From the NCBI GenBank assembly GCA_900318355.1, contig ONKE01000056.1, positions 1 to 64,000 of the forward strand: a stretch of 64,000 bases of DNA. The letters run 5' to 3'. Below the pieces are notes generated by a model. The model was not told the origin of the DNA and searched no databases. It was given only the letters and a program-made list of their open reading frames with translations. The position numbers were made by a program, and so were the translations under genes. The DNA comes from an uncultured Bacteroidales bacterium (lineage in GTDB: Bacteria; Bacteroidota; Bacteroidia; Bacteroidales; UBA932). The number at the start of each line of letters is the position of its first letter. Positions within the stretch are counted from its first letter, which is position 1. Of this stretch, positions 20,501 to 28,575 are shown in pieces.

Positions 20501-20571
20501 CGGAGCAGAACAACGCCCTGCTCTATCCTGTCTTTTCGACCTGGAACATAGGTTTGAACATCTCCTTCTAA
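17524..20571 (+). CDS. SusC/RagA-type TonB-dependent outer-membrane transporter (PUL A)
   Basis: This 1015-residue beta-barrel imports oligosaccharides across the outer membrane using TonB energy. A signal peptide (ending SAVAQQ) is followed by a carboxypeptidase-regulatory-like domain at residues 28-110 (SGRITDPQQQPVPGV), the EETVVIAYGQQ stretch, a plug with FYIRGMSTVNGQ and VYGVRGANGVILVTTRRGK, and the barrel ending in an aromatic residue (NIGLNISF). It works with the SusD partner 12 bases downstream, which forms the lid. It is very similar along its length to the transporter at 33292, for example NYARTFGKHDVTGMLLFNRY in both, which points to a duplication of the locus. Confidence 0.96.
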   Translation: MKPKIACLLLALSVALSAVAQQSRTLSVSGRITDPQQQPVPGVTVQIKGTTQGIIADADGRYSITVPSEGSVLIFSCLGYETQDVTVAGRAVINVIMPEEASQLEETVVIAYGQQRKESVVAAISSIPATGLKQTPASNLGIALAGRLPGLTVLQRSGVPGGEQMNFYIRGMSTVNGQNPLTLVDGVERDFTALDPREVETITVLKDASATAVYGVRGANGVILVTTRRGKSGKPVIDATVEQSFQNPTRMADMVSAYDYALLRNQVEFQNNRPAIYDAEALEHYRSGDFQALYPTRNMVKEFIRTNSPMSRVNVNISGGTERMRYFTTVGYLHQNGIFRSEKFDEYDYDAASKADRVNFRSNFDIDVTSSLRMFLNISGYMQRKNDPVVVPNNGAYLDDVNGYSIVVSSLLTTPNNYFNDTTPDGEVLTSSLKGGNINNVPYGMLNRSGFRNTQSNQVTATLGLEQQLDFITKGLSVKAVVSYDAFSTNQQVRQRTFQLYEAMADPESPDGVKYEKTGTMTNGTLSDAQYQQFNNLFNIDASLNYARTFGKHDVTGMLLFNRYQRVINIELPYNYIGFVGRATYAYDNRYLAEINFGYNGSEQFAPGKKMGFFPSLSLGWVFSEEPWMKNQNVITFGKLRASYGQVGNDNMNGSRFAFLTLWSGSYESQIGNEELTWEKANKFNVGLELGILRDFRLEADVFYERRDNILIPATGLVPTGVFGTGGVATSGMLPKINAGQIENKGFELSLSYAKIFSPDMRLDVRVNTAFNRNRVLYMSEVLLPEDYAVRLRSTGFRMGQNFGYETAGFFNSEQDILDWYDQSGTGAVPKPGDLKYKDQNGDGYVDERDMVPIGNPEVPEWTYGAGISFQWKGFDISMMWQGAAGRSYYLTGQNIWETYNFNQWHKEAWSVARLEAGLPITYPRLEPGSNASKVMSDFWLVNGDYLRLKNIELGYTLPKKWSRAIRSDQIRFYVNGLNLLTFDNYPVKYQDPEQNNALLYPVFSTWNIGLNISF

Positions 20572-20583
20572 ATAGCACGCACA

Positions 20584-22356
20584 ATGAAAAAGACCATTTC
20601 TATACTTTTGGGAGCCCTGCTGCTCCTGACCGGTTGCAATTCCGTGCTGGAGAAGACCCCGGACGGTCAGATTACCCTGGACAAGGTACTGTCCAACCAG
20701 AGTCGGAGTCAGGGGCTGATCTCGGCCGTGTATGGCGAAGTCTATACGGGGCGCGACCAGGTTTCCTTCGTTATGAATACCTTCGACTGTTTGACCGACA
20801 ATGCCTTCTGGGCCGCCACCTATGATGCTTACGAATGGCATAACGGACAGCTTTCCCTTTCCAATCCCGTAATCAAATGGAGCTGGAGCAGTCCGAGTGA
20901 ACAACTCTGGCCCGATTTCTGGCGGGGGATTCGCCTGGCCAATAACGCCATCAAATATCTGCCGCAGTCCTCGGCCCTGACCCAGCAGGAAATTGACCGC
21001 TGGGTTGCGGAAGCCCGAATTCTGCGCTGCTGGTATTATATGTGGCTGTTGGAGTTCTACGGACCGATGCCGTGGGTCGAAGAACCCTTTGAAGCCACTT
21101 ATAGCGGCTGGGGCAGCTTGACCCGTCCCACCGTGGACTGGCTCGCCGACAAGATTTCTTCCGAAGTGATGGACGTCGTCCAATCCGGCATCCTTCCCAA
21201 CCGGCAGGCGGCCAGCGAGGCCATGCATGTGGACAACGGTGTCGCCAAAGCCATACGCGCCCGCGTTTACATGTTTGCCGCCTCGGCGCTTTATAATCCC
21301 GAGAAGAACCGCGAGCGCTGGCAGAAAGCCGCGGACGCCGCACAGGACGTGCTCAATATGAGCGAATACGACCTGGTGCCTATGAGTGACTATAAGAAAC
21401 TCTTCGTCAGCAACTTTACCGACGAAATCCCGGAAATCATCTGGCGCTCATGGTCTGATAACAGCCATATCAACAATACCAACGCTGTTGACGTCGGCAA
21501 TTATCCATATGCCAGCATCAACCACATCTGGAACTGCGGCGAATCGCCGACCCAGGAACTGGTGGACTGCTTTGAAATGACCAACGGCGCCCTGCCGGTC
21601 ACTTACAACGACGACACTCACCTGTCCGTGACGGTGACCCCGGAAGCTGCGGCACTTGGCTACAGCGAAGAGCCTGGCGGCGACCCGTATTCCAACCGTG
21701 ACGCCCGCTTCTATGTTGATATACTTTACAATGGCGCAGATTACGGCGTTCCGTACAACTGCACGCAGAATTACATCATCGATACCTATGTTGGCGCAGC
21801 CAATGGATTCAACGACGTAATATCTCAGGAGACGCAGCGCTCCTGCACGGGCTATTACTCCCGCAAGGACAAGTACGTCGACTTTTGGGGCCCGAGCGGT
21901 GGCTGGGGGAAGACGCAGGTCTGCTGGGTGTTTTTCCGCCTGGCCGAGTTCTATCTCAACCGGGCCGAAGCCCTCTGCGAGCTTGGCGACTATGAAAATG
22001 CCGTCCGTGCCCTTAACAAGGTTCGCAACAGGGCCGGTCAGCCGGACATTGAAGATGTACCCGGATACGAGGCCTCTTATGATTTTCTGATGCCGCGCAT
22101 CCGTAACGAGCGCCGGGTGGAATTCTGCCTTGAACAGGGCAGGTTCATGGACCAGCGCCGCTGGAAGATACTCTCACAGACCAACAGGTTCGTAACCGGT
22201 ATGCGCATCACCAAGGGCGATGACGGCAAGTTCTCCTATGAACGCCGGAAGATCCGCGACTACCAGTCCTACACGGACAAATACCTGGTGATGCCGATTC
22301 CGTTGGATGACGCCAAGAAGATGGTTGGCATGACCCAGCCCGAAGCCTGGCAATAA
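20584..22356 (+). CDS. SusD/RagB-type surface glycan-binding lipoprotein (PUL A)
   Basis: The 590-residue SusD-family lipoprotein caps the SusC transporter and binds glycan at the cell surface. The lipobox is LLLTGC at residues 14-19, followed by NSVLEKTPDGQ. The fold is made of helical TPR-like repeats, seen in LANNAIKYLPQ, AEARILRCWYYMWLLEFYG and FRLAEFYLNRAEALCELGDY. The family C-terminal signature RNERRVEFCLEQGRFMDQRR is present. Its paralogue at 36358 is close in sequence throughout. Order and spacing with SusC are standard. It ends 21 bases before the discoidin-type lipoprotein, which probably joins the same surface complex. Confidence 0.95.
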   Translation: MKKTISILLGALLLLTGCNSVLEKTPDGQITLDKVLSNQSRSQGLISAVYGEVYTGRDQVSFVMNTFDCLTDNAFWAATYDAYEWHNGQLSLSNPVIKWSWSSPSEQLWPDFWRGIRLANNAIKYLPQSSALTQQEIDRWVAEARILRCWYYMWLLEFYGPMPWVEEPFEATYSGWGSLTRPTVDWLADKISSEVMDVVQSGILPNRQAASEAMHVDNGVAKAIRARVYMFAASALYNPEKNRERWQKAADAAQDVLNMSEYDLVPMSDYKKLFVSNFTDEIPEIIWRSWSDNSHINNTNAVDVGNYPYASINHIWNCGESPTQELVDCFEMTNGALPVTYNDDTHLSVTVTPEAAALGYSEEPGGDPYSNRDARFYVDILYNGADYGVPYNCTQNYIIDTYVGAANGFNDVISQETQRSCTGYYSRKDKYVDFWGPSGGWGKTQVCWVFFRLAEFYLNRAEALCELGDYENAVRALNKVRNRAGQPDIEDVPGYEASYDFLMPRIRNERRVEFCLEQGRFMDQRRWKILSQTNRFVTGMRITKGDDGKFSYERRKIRDYQSYTDKYLVMPIPLDDAKKMVGMTQPEAWQ

Positions 22357-22377
22357 CCCTTAGCACCCAAGCACATT

Positions 22378-23994
22378 ATGAAAAAGATTAACTATTTCTT
22401 CTGCGTTGCGCTGATGGCCATTTGCACCCTTGCCTGTAATAAGGCGGAGGTCATCGTTCCAGAGCGCGTGAGCGACCTGAAGGCCTATCCCGGCATCGGC
22501 CGGGTCCGCCTGGAATTCACGGCGCCTCAGGGAGCTGTTTCGGGTAAGGTTTATTATGGCGGCGGACAGGTACAGCCCTTCCGGGTGCAGCCTGCCGAGG
22601 CCGTCCAGTCCGTCGTGGTGGAAGGTCTGCCGGCCGGCGAGGCTACATTCCGTATCGTTACGCTCGACTATAAGGGCAACGAGTCGGCCCCTAAGGGGGT
22701 TACGGTTGTTATCGGGGATGCTTCCTATCCGGGTACGCTCGTGAACCGAAAGTTCATCAAATTGCAGCAAACCGGTCCGAATGCAGTGGAGATTACCTTC
22801 GACCGGAGTGGCGAGGGAGAATCCTGCGTTGTCGTGACCTACACCAATCTGGCAGGTCAGGTAAGCGAGGCCGTTCTACCGGCAGACCAGACCGTCCTGG
22901 TCATTGATGACATAGATACCGACCTGGACTATACTTATCACACGGTCTATAAGCCGTCAGGTGATTTTATCGACGAATATGACGCCGTCCGTGTAAATAT
23001 CAAGAACGTTGCCCTGATGGTGCTTGACAAGTCGGTCTGGCTCCTTGGAGATGTTCCTTCCTCCGCCGATGCGCCGCTGGAGCGGATCATCGACGAGATG
23101 CCCGGAACCGGTTGGGTGGCCGCCGCATCAGGTCCCCAGACCATTACGGTGGACATGCAGACGCTCAAGCTCTTCTCCGGCATTGTGCTTACCCAAGGCC
23201 GCGACTTCGATGTAGCGACCATGGCCCGCCATTTCACATGTGAGGTGAGCCGTGACGGGAAAGAATATGAGATGGTCATCGATGGTAAATTGATGTGTAA
23301 CGCCTTCGCGCAGGAAATCCCCTTCACTGCTCCGGTGCAGGCTCAATACCTGCGTCTGACCCTGGACCAGCCCCTGGAGGATAAGCCGATCCAACTCGGC
23401 GAACTGGACCTGTACAACGATCTCTTCTCAACGGCGGCTCCCGACAGCCGGACAATGCCGTCGCTGGTCAATGGAGTTCCTCCTTTCGAGGGAGACGGCG
23501 AGCAGGAATTCGCCGCCGCGCTTCAGTCTCCGGGACGTATGCAGCGTGCACTCGGCTGGACCGCCTCCGACCCGTCCATCATTTCTTTCGATTCGGCAGG
23601 CAAGGCCCTTTGCGTCTGGACTGCCGAGGCCTGGGGAGTTCCAAGCGTGACGAACGGAAAGGTATGGCAGACGGTGGACCTGGCGCCGGGTTACTACGAC
23701 TTGAAGCTCACGCTTCGCAATACGACGGATGTCCGCTGCCTGGATTGCTATGGCGTCGTGTACAAGGGCTACAGCCTGCCGGATATAGACAATGTGGCCT
23801 CGGACGCTGATGTCCTGGCCTCGGTTGACATGCCGGCCCACCAGCAGACGGTCCAGGTGCTGCCTTTTACGCTGAGGGATGATTCCCAGGTCTCCATCGG
23901 CTGGGTTTTTACGACTCATGATTATTACAAGATTACCGGCGTATATCCGTGGAGCGACATGTATATCGACGGAATAGAACTGGAAGCTCGATGA
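22378..23994 (+). CDS. Surface lipoprotein: DUF4998-like, discoidin-like and C-terminal PUL domain
   Basis: A 538-residue lipoprotein (lipobox CTLAC) in the position of SusE/F-type glycan-binding proteins after SusD. Residues about 25-200 look like DUF4998: two fibronectin-like modules with ERVSDLKAYPGIGRVRLEF and VTLDYKGNESAP. Residues about 220-350 look like an F5/8-type discoidin fold (TGWVAAASGPQTITVDMQ, ending LGELDLYND). The last about 180 residues, starting VNGVPPFEGDG, are a domain that recurs in the proteins at 25323 and 38161. No catalytic motif is seen. I infer glycan binding. The last four bases overlap the start of the next gene (ATGA), so the two are translationally coupled. Confidence 0.75.
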   Translation: MKKINYFFCVALMAICTLACNKAEVIVPERVSDLKAYPGIGRVRLEFTAPQGAVSGKVYYGGGQVQPFRVQPAEAVQSVVVEGLPAGEATFRIVTLDYKGNESAPKGVTVVIGDASYPGTLVNRKFIKLQQTGPNAVEITFDRSGEGESCVVVTYTNLAGQVSEAVLPADQTVLVIDDIDTDLDYTYHTVYKPSGDFIDEYDAVRVNIKNVALMVLDKSVWLLGDVPSSADAPLERIIDEMPGTGWVAAASGPQTITVDMQTLKLFSGIVLTQGRDFDVATMARHFTCEVSRDGKEYEMVIDGKLMCNAFAQEIPFTAPVQAQYLRLTLDQPLEDKPIQLGELDLYNDLFSTAAPDSRTMPSLVNGVPPFEGDGEQEFAAALQSPGRMQRALGWTASDPSIISFDSAGKALCVWTAEAWGVPSVTNGKVWQTVDLAPGYYDLKLTLRNTTDVRCLDCYGVVYKGYSLPDIDNVASDADVLASVDMPAHQQTVQVLPFTLRDDSQVSIGWVFTTHDYYKITGVYPWSDMYIDGIELEAR

Positions 23995-25310
23995 AACGGT
24001 CATTCATTCTGATATCATTCCTCTTTGCGCTTATGGTTGTTTCCTGCCGGTGCAGCCAGACGCGCTATGAGACTGCTACGCCCAGTGGCGGGGAATCAAC
24101 CTTGCCGCCGCCAGAGGTGAAACCGGCGGCCGATACAGTCTTTCGCATTGTGCTCACCGGAGAGGACTGCCCCTATGCCGACAGGGCGGAGTATGGCTGC
24201 TATGTGCCTGAAAAAGTGTCCCGTTTCCAGGGGGTGCTGGTCCTTCAGCATGGCTGCGGGATGGAGCAGTTCGGCCTGACGCGCCACTATGACCTCCAGT
24301 ATCAGGCGTTTGCCCGCAAATGGAACTTGGCTGTGATTGAGACAGCCCTGTACGGCCCTTGCGGCGTTTGGGGCAATCCTGAGTCAGGCAGCGCGGCCGG
24401 TCTGGTCAGAGTCCTTGCCAAAGTCGCCAACAAGACCGGTCACTTCGAACTCAATTCGGCTCCATGGCTGCTGTGGGGACATTCCGGCGGCGGCTACTGG
24501 ACTCTCGGCATGCTCCGCGACTATCCTGAACGCATTCTTGCCATCGTCTGCTACAGTGCGGCCTGGGATCCTACTTGGGATTATTCCGCGGCTGCCGCCG
24601 AAGTTCCTATCCTTCTGCGTCATGCTGGCGATAATGATGGAGATCCGACATCCAAGTGCAAGGAAACGGCTCGCCATACGTTCGCCAAACTGCGTGCGAT
24701 GGGCGCTCCGGCATCCATCGTCCTGAATAAAGACCAGAACCACAATCTGAGTTACCTGCGCACGATGGCCATTCCATTTTGGGAGGCCGCTCTGAGGCAG
24801 CGTCTGAGCCCGGGTGGCGTGAAGTCCCTGGATCCGGCCCAGACGTGGCTGGCTGATACGACGACGTTCGAGATTTTCCGCGAAGCCGATTACGACGGGG
24901 CGGATAAATCCCGTCTGGCCCGTCTGCCCGACGAGGCGAGCGCGCGGGCCTGGCAGGAATTCGCCAAGACCAATGTGGTCAAGGACGTAACGGCGCCGCC
25001 GGCACCGACCGGCGTCAAGGCTGTGCTCCTTGGTGAAGTGCTGGAAATCTCCTGGCAGGCATCGGCGGACGTTGAATCCGGCATCGCGCGCTTCAACGTC
25101 TATCAGGACGGAATCCGCGTTGGAGTCGTCCCCGAAGACGGCGTATTTCAGAATTACGATACAAACGGAGATAATGCCTATCCTGTGCCGGTTCCGGCCA
25201 TGAAACTGCGACTGGTCGGCCGTCCCGACCGCAAAGTCCGCTTCAGCGTCGAGGCTGTCAATCGTGACGGCTTGTCATCCGCCAAAACAGAAATCACATA
25301 TAAACCATAA
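23991..25310 (+). CDS. Alpha/beta-hydrolase lipoprotein (probable carbohydrate esterase)
   Basis: A 439-residue lipoprotein. The ATG at 23991 is chosen because it gives a signal peptide with lipobox LMVVSC and overlaps the upstream stop as ATGA; the frame stays open upstream to 23949. The alpha/beta-hydrolase core is at about residues 60-290: an oxyanion segment LQHGCGMEQFG, the nucleophile elbow GHSGGG with Ser165, a strand-acid region RHAGDNDGDP and a late DQNHNLSY histidine. A fibronectin-III-like module (PAPTGVKAVLLGEVLEISW) fills the last 100 residues. Together with the SGNH enzyme at 27066 it suggests removal of acetyl or other ester groups. The exact substrate is not visible. Confidence 0.78.
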   Translation: MKRSFILISFLFALMVVSCRCSQTRYETATPSGGESTLPPPEVKPAADTVFRIVLTGEDCPYADRAEYGCYVPEKVSRFQGVLVLQHGCGMEQFGLTRHYDLQYQAFARKWNLAVIETALYGPCGVWGNPESGSAAGLVRVLAKVANKTGHFELNSAPWLLWGHSGGGYWTLGMLRDYPERILAIVCYSAAWDPTWDYSAAAAEVPILLRHAGDNDGDPTSKCKETARHTFAKLRAMGAPASIVLNKDQNHNLSYLRTMAIPFWEAALRQRLSPGGVKSLDPAQTWLADTTTFEIFREADYDGADKSRLARLPDEASARAWQEFAKTNVVKDVTAPPAPTGVKAVLLGEVLEISWQASADVESGIARFNVYQDGIRVGVVPEDGVFQNYDTNGDNAYPVPVPAMKLRLVGRPDRKVRFSVEAVNRDGLSSAKTEITYKP

Positions 25311-25322
25311 AAATAACCGCGT

Positions 25323-27056
25323 ATGAAAAAGATTTTTTTAATTCTGGTCGCTGCATCCGCCCTTTTGTGGACGGCGTGTACCAGTGTGGACCTTTCTCCC
25401 ATCGAGAAACGCCTTGCCGAACTGGAAACGGCAGTTCAGACCCTCCAGCAGGTAAGCCAGACCGGTGACTACATTACCGATGTCCAGCCGCTCAAGGAAG
25501 GCGACGAGATCGTCGGTTATATTGTCACCTTCAAAGAGCATGGCACATTTACCGTCCGTCATGGCAAGAACGGCAAGGATGGTAATGACGGCTCGAACGG
25601 TCAGCAAGGTCCCCAGGGCCCTGAAGGTCCTGCCGGTCCTCAGGGGCCTGCCGGTCCGACGGGTGCAGCCGGAGAGAATGGTGAAACCTGGTTCGCCGAC
25701 GTACAGGTGACCGATGACACCGTTACGTTTATCCTGGATGACGATGACAATACTACGTTCGTCATTCCGCGTGCAGGTGCTGCCGCCGATTTCGGTCTGA
25801 TTATCGAAAACCGCAATATCACTGTCAGCAAGGGTGCACAGGTGATCGAAGTCCCTTATTCCATCAAGGGTGGTGATGCCGAGACTGTGATCTCTGTCCT
25901 GGAGTCCGCCGGATATACCGTTGAGGTTCAGGCTGAAAAACTCATCCTTACCGCCCCTGCCGAGCCGGTGGCCGCGCAAATCTGGGTCGTGGCGGAGAAC
26001 GGCGCCGGCAAGAGCAGCGTCGTGGTGCTCCGCATTTCCGTAGGCGAGGCCGGGACGCGTACCCTTGCCAAGAGCGAATGGTCCTGCACGCCGGCCGCAG
26101 TCATTGACGGGGACGTCACTACCTATGGCGAAGGCGCCGAACTCGTTGTCGACCTCGCAGCCGACCGTATGTTCGATACTATTATGCTGGCACAGGCCGC
26201 AGACCTCACGGGAGCGACCCTGGCAAGCAAATTTGCCCTGGCAATCAGCGATGACGGCCAGACATGGAATGATGTCCTGACAGACCAGGTCCTCGTTGGC
26301 CGCGTCGGCGGTCAGACCTTTGCCCTTGCAAAGGAAGTCACCGCCCGCTATATCAAGGTGACCCTTTCAGAACCGTTCGAGGCCGACCTGCCCATCCGTC
26401 TGGCTGAGATTGACCTTTCCAACACAGAAGAATCCACCGGTACGCCTGCGCCACTCGCCGAAGTGCCGGCCCTGCGCAATGCCGTTCCTCCGTTCGAGAC
26501 CGACGGCGTCGGCCATTTCAGCCCCATGGGCGACCGTTTCCAGTATCATAACTGGTGGTATTGCACTCAATCGACTTTCGGTATCACGTTTGATACGGGC
26601 GCCAACATGCCGGGCTATTGGGCCGCCGCTATATGGGGATGTTCCGATATGGACAATGCGAAGAGTTATCAGTTCCAGGATTTCCAGCCCGGATACTATG
26701 CTTTCGAGCCGGTCGTCTATGGCGCGGATGACCCGTATGATATCGACGTGTTTATCTTTGCCTCCGCTGGAAATGGCGGCGACAATGCCGTCGAACTGCC
26801 GGATATCAACGCCGAGAACGGTGAAATCATCGTGAAAGAAAAGACTTTGGCCTACCAGAAAGTGGATGAGATCAACGGCCACGACACGCCGGTTCCCGTT
26901 TCGCTCATGTTCAAGGTGGCCACAGCGGGAACCTACACGGTCGGCAGCGTCTGCCGCACGTATTCCGGAACCCACGTCGGACAGGACGAGGGTGGCAACT
27001 GGATCCATGTCTGGGCCGCTTTCTACTTCACTCAGTTTGGTCTGTCCGGTAAATAG
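25323..27056 (+). CDS. Surface lipoprotein with coiled coil, collagen-like repeat, discoidin-like and PUL C-terminal domain
   Basis: The 577-residue lipoprotein has lipobox LWTAC, then a short coiled coil (residues 22-45, IEKRLAELETAVQTLQQV) and a beta-rich DUF4988-like segment. Residues 81-122 are 14 uninterrupted Gly-X-Y triplets, several of them Gly-Pro-X. An Ig/BACON-like section follows at about 155-245, then a discoidin-like domain with IDGDVTTYGEGAELVVDL. The C-terminal domain starts at VPPFETDG and is shared with the lipoproteins at 22378 and 38161. A coiled coil next to collagen triplets is the usual recipe for trimerisation, so I infer a trimeric stalk that presents binding domains away from the membrane. 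No enzyme motif is seen. There is no counterpart in PUL B. Confidence 0.72.
   Translation: MKKIFLILVAASALLWTACTSVDLSPIEKRLAELETAVQTLQQVSQTGDYITDVQPLKEGDEIVGYIVTFKEHGTFTVRHGKNGKDGNDGSNGQQGPQGPEGPAGPQGPAGPTGAAGENGETWFADVQVTDDTVTFILDDDDNTTFVIPRAGAAADFGLIIENRNITVSKGAQVIEVPYSIKGGDAETVISVLESAGYTVEVQAEKLILTAPAEPVAAQIWVVAENGAGKSSVVVLRISVGEAGTRTLAKSEWSCTPAAVIDGDVTTYGEGAELVVDLAADRMFDTIMLAQAADLTGATLASKFALAISDDGQTWNDVLTDQVLVGRVGGQTFALAKEVTARYIKVTLSEPFEADLPIRLAEIDLSNTEESTGTPAPLAEVPALRNAVPPFETDGVGHFSPMGDRFQYHNWWYCTQSTFGITFDTGANMPGYWAAAIWGCSDMDNAKSYQFQDFQPGYYAFEPVVYGADDPYDIDVFIFASAGNGGDNAVELPDINAENGEIIVKEKTLAYQKVDEINGHDTPVPVSLMFKVATAGTYTVGSVCRTYSGTHVGQDEGGNWIHVWAAFYFTQFGLSGK
25563..25688 (+). repeat. Collagen-like Gly-X-Y triplet repeat region
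   Basis: Fourteen consecutive Gly-X-Y codon triplets (residues 81-122 of the lipoprotein). They begin with Gly-Lys-Asn and Gly-Lys-Asp and pass into Gly-Pro-Gln, Gly-Pro-Glu and Gly-Pro-Ala units. The DNA shows a matching 9-base periodicity of GGTCCN-type units. Confidence 0.9.
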
Positions 27057-27065
27057 CGGGTCGAT

Positions 27066-28559
27066 ATGAGGCGTTTGCAACATCTTCTGACCATCCTCCT
27101 GCTGCCGCTGCTGCTCTCTTGCGGTTGCGGCAAGCAGGGGGGCGCGTCAGGCTATCGGATTGAAGGTCTTGTCCTGAACAAGACCTCGCTTGAGATGGTA
27201 GAGGGCGATGTGGTGGAACTGAAGGCATATCCGAAGCCTTCGGTTGCCAACGCGCTGACACTCAGCTGGTCTTCTTCAGACCCTGCCGTCGCGACAGTCG
27301 CCGGCGGCGTAGTGACGGCGGTGGCCGTCGGTCAGGCCATGATTTCGGTCGCGTATCAGACTGCCAAGGCGGAGATTCCGGTCACGGTGACGGCCAAGCA
27401 GCCGGCACCCGTGGCTGAATTCGCCCGCAGCGTGATGTATGACCAGAAGATCGGCTCGCTCAACAAACCGGCCGAGGTGGAACTGAACGGAATGGCAGCC
27501 TGGCAGGAGGGCGGTCTGCTGGTCAACAAGACCGGTGGCATAGTCAAACTCAACCGTTTCTATGCCCTGGCCGAACGTGCGGTCCGCTATCGCATCGTCC
27601 CGACCGGTGACGCCGTCTGCCTGTTCCGCTCCAGCGAGGGCGATTTCCAGGCGCGCGTTGATGTCCCGGGAAAGAAGATTTCCATTATGACCACGCCCGT
27701 CACCACGGCCGAGGCTGCTTTCCTCGCTGCTGACAAGGAGTACGAGGTTGAGATTCAGCATATCTATCAGAAGCAGATTCTCCGGGTGACGGACGTCGCT
27801 TCAGGCACTGTCGCGGAAGTCGTCGCGGTAAACGACGGCGAGGGCGGTTGCGGCCAGGGAAAGATCAACAATGGCTTCTATGTCGGTCCGGGCTGGGATC
27901 ACTATTGTTTCGGTCTGGTTTCCGGCACCTCTATGCTGGTCAGCCGGATTACTGTCGAGTCACTCAAAGACAAGGTCCGCTTGCTGATTATCGGTGATTC
28001 CATCACGCAGCCCGAGGCATATTATCCGACGGCTGACTTCCCGCAGGCCTATACGCAGCTGCTGATCGAGCGGCTTGGAGGCCGTGCGATGAGTAGCGGC
28101 CGAGGCGGCGGTACGATCAACACGCTGCTGGAATATGTACCGCATGAGTTGCCCTATATCCAGGCGGATTATGTGATGGTAACCATCGGTGCCAACGGCG
28201 GCAATACGGAGGCCAATCTGACCCAGCTGGTCAAGATGATTCAAGATTGCGGCAGTATTCCGATTCTCAACAACATGCCCTGCAACGAGAGCGGGACGCA
28301 GAACAATGCTGAATTCGGTGGCAATCCGCTGATTAGGCAGGTTCGCGCCAAGCTCGGCCTGAAGGGTGCCGAACTGGACAAGGCGACATCGCTCGCCGGA
28401 GACGGGATGGCAGTCGACAAATCCATGATGTATTGGGAAGACTACACCGGCTATCCCGCCCCGATGACCGGATGGCAGATTTATCACCACCCGAACCCGA
28501 ATGGCGGGCAGGCTATGTTCCGCCAGATTGTCAAGGATCTTCCGGAAATATTTGAATAA
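27066..28559 (+). CDS. SGNH/GDSL-type esterase lipoprotein with N-terminal Ig-like domain
   Basis: A 497-residue lipoprotein (lipobox LLLSC). Residues about 30-115 are a BIG2-type Ig domain (LTLSWSSSDPAVATVAGGVV), about 120-300 a beta-sandwich of unknown role, and 305-497 an SGNH hydrolase. The four blocks are visible: I, GDSIT with nucleophile Ser312; II, SSGRGGGT with the Gly; III, GANGGN near residue 378 with the Asn; V, YHHPNPNG with His474 or His475. Such enzymes in pectin and hemicellulose PULs remove O-acetyl groups. With GH78 and the alpha/beta hydrolase it fits an acetylated rhamnose-containing glycan. Substrate remains inference. It starts nine bases after the collagen-repeat gene. 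Confidence 0.8.
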   Translation: MRRLQHLLTILLLPLLLSCGCGKQGGASGYRIEGLVLNKTSLEMVEGDVVELKAYPKPSVANALTLSWSSSDPAVATVAGGVVTAVAVGQAMISVAYQTAKAEIPVTVTAKQPAPVAEFARSVMYDQKIGSLNKPAEVELNGMAAWQEGGLLVNKTGGIVKLNRFYALAERAVRYRIVPTGDAVCLFRSSEGDFQARVDVPGKKISIMTTPVTTAEAAFLAADKEYEVEIQHIYQKQILRVTDVASGTVAEVVAVNDGEGGCGQGKINNGFYVGPGWDHYCFGLVSGTSMLVSRITVESLKDKVRLLIIGDSITQPEAYYPTADFPQAYTQLLIERLGGRAMSSGRGGGTINTLLEYVPHELPYIQADYVMVTIGANGGNTEANLTQLVKMIQDCGSIPILNNMPCNESGTQNNAEFGGNPLIRQVRAKLGLKGAELDKATSLAGDGMAVDKSMMYWEDYTGYPAPMTGWQIYHHPNPNGGQAMFRQIVKDLPEIFE

Positions 28560-28575
28560 AGTCACCCTTCAAGTG

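Noticed and set aside
18910..21228. Long open frame (772 codons) on the minus strand opposite the PUL A SusC and SusD genes
   Set aside because: It lies antisense to two clear genes, has no recognisable domain and reflects the rarity of stops in the mirror frame of GC-rich codons.
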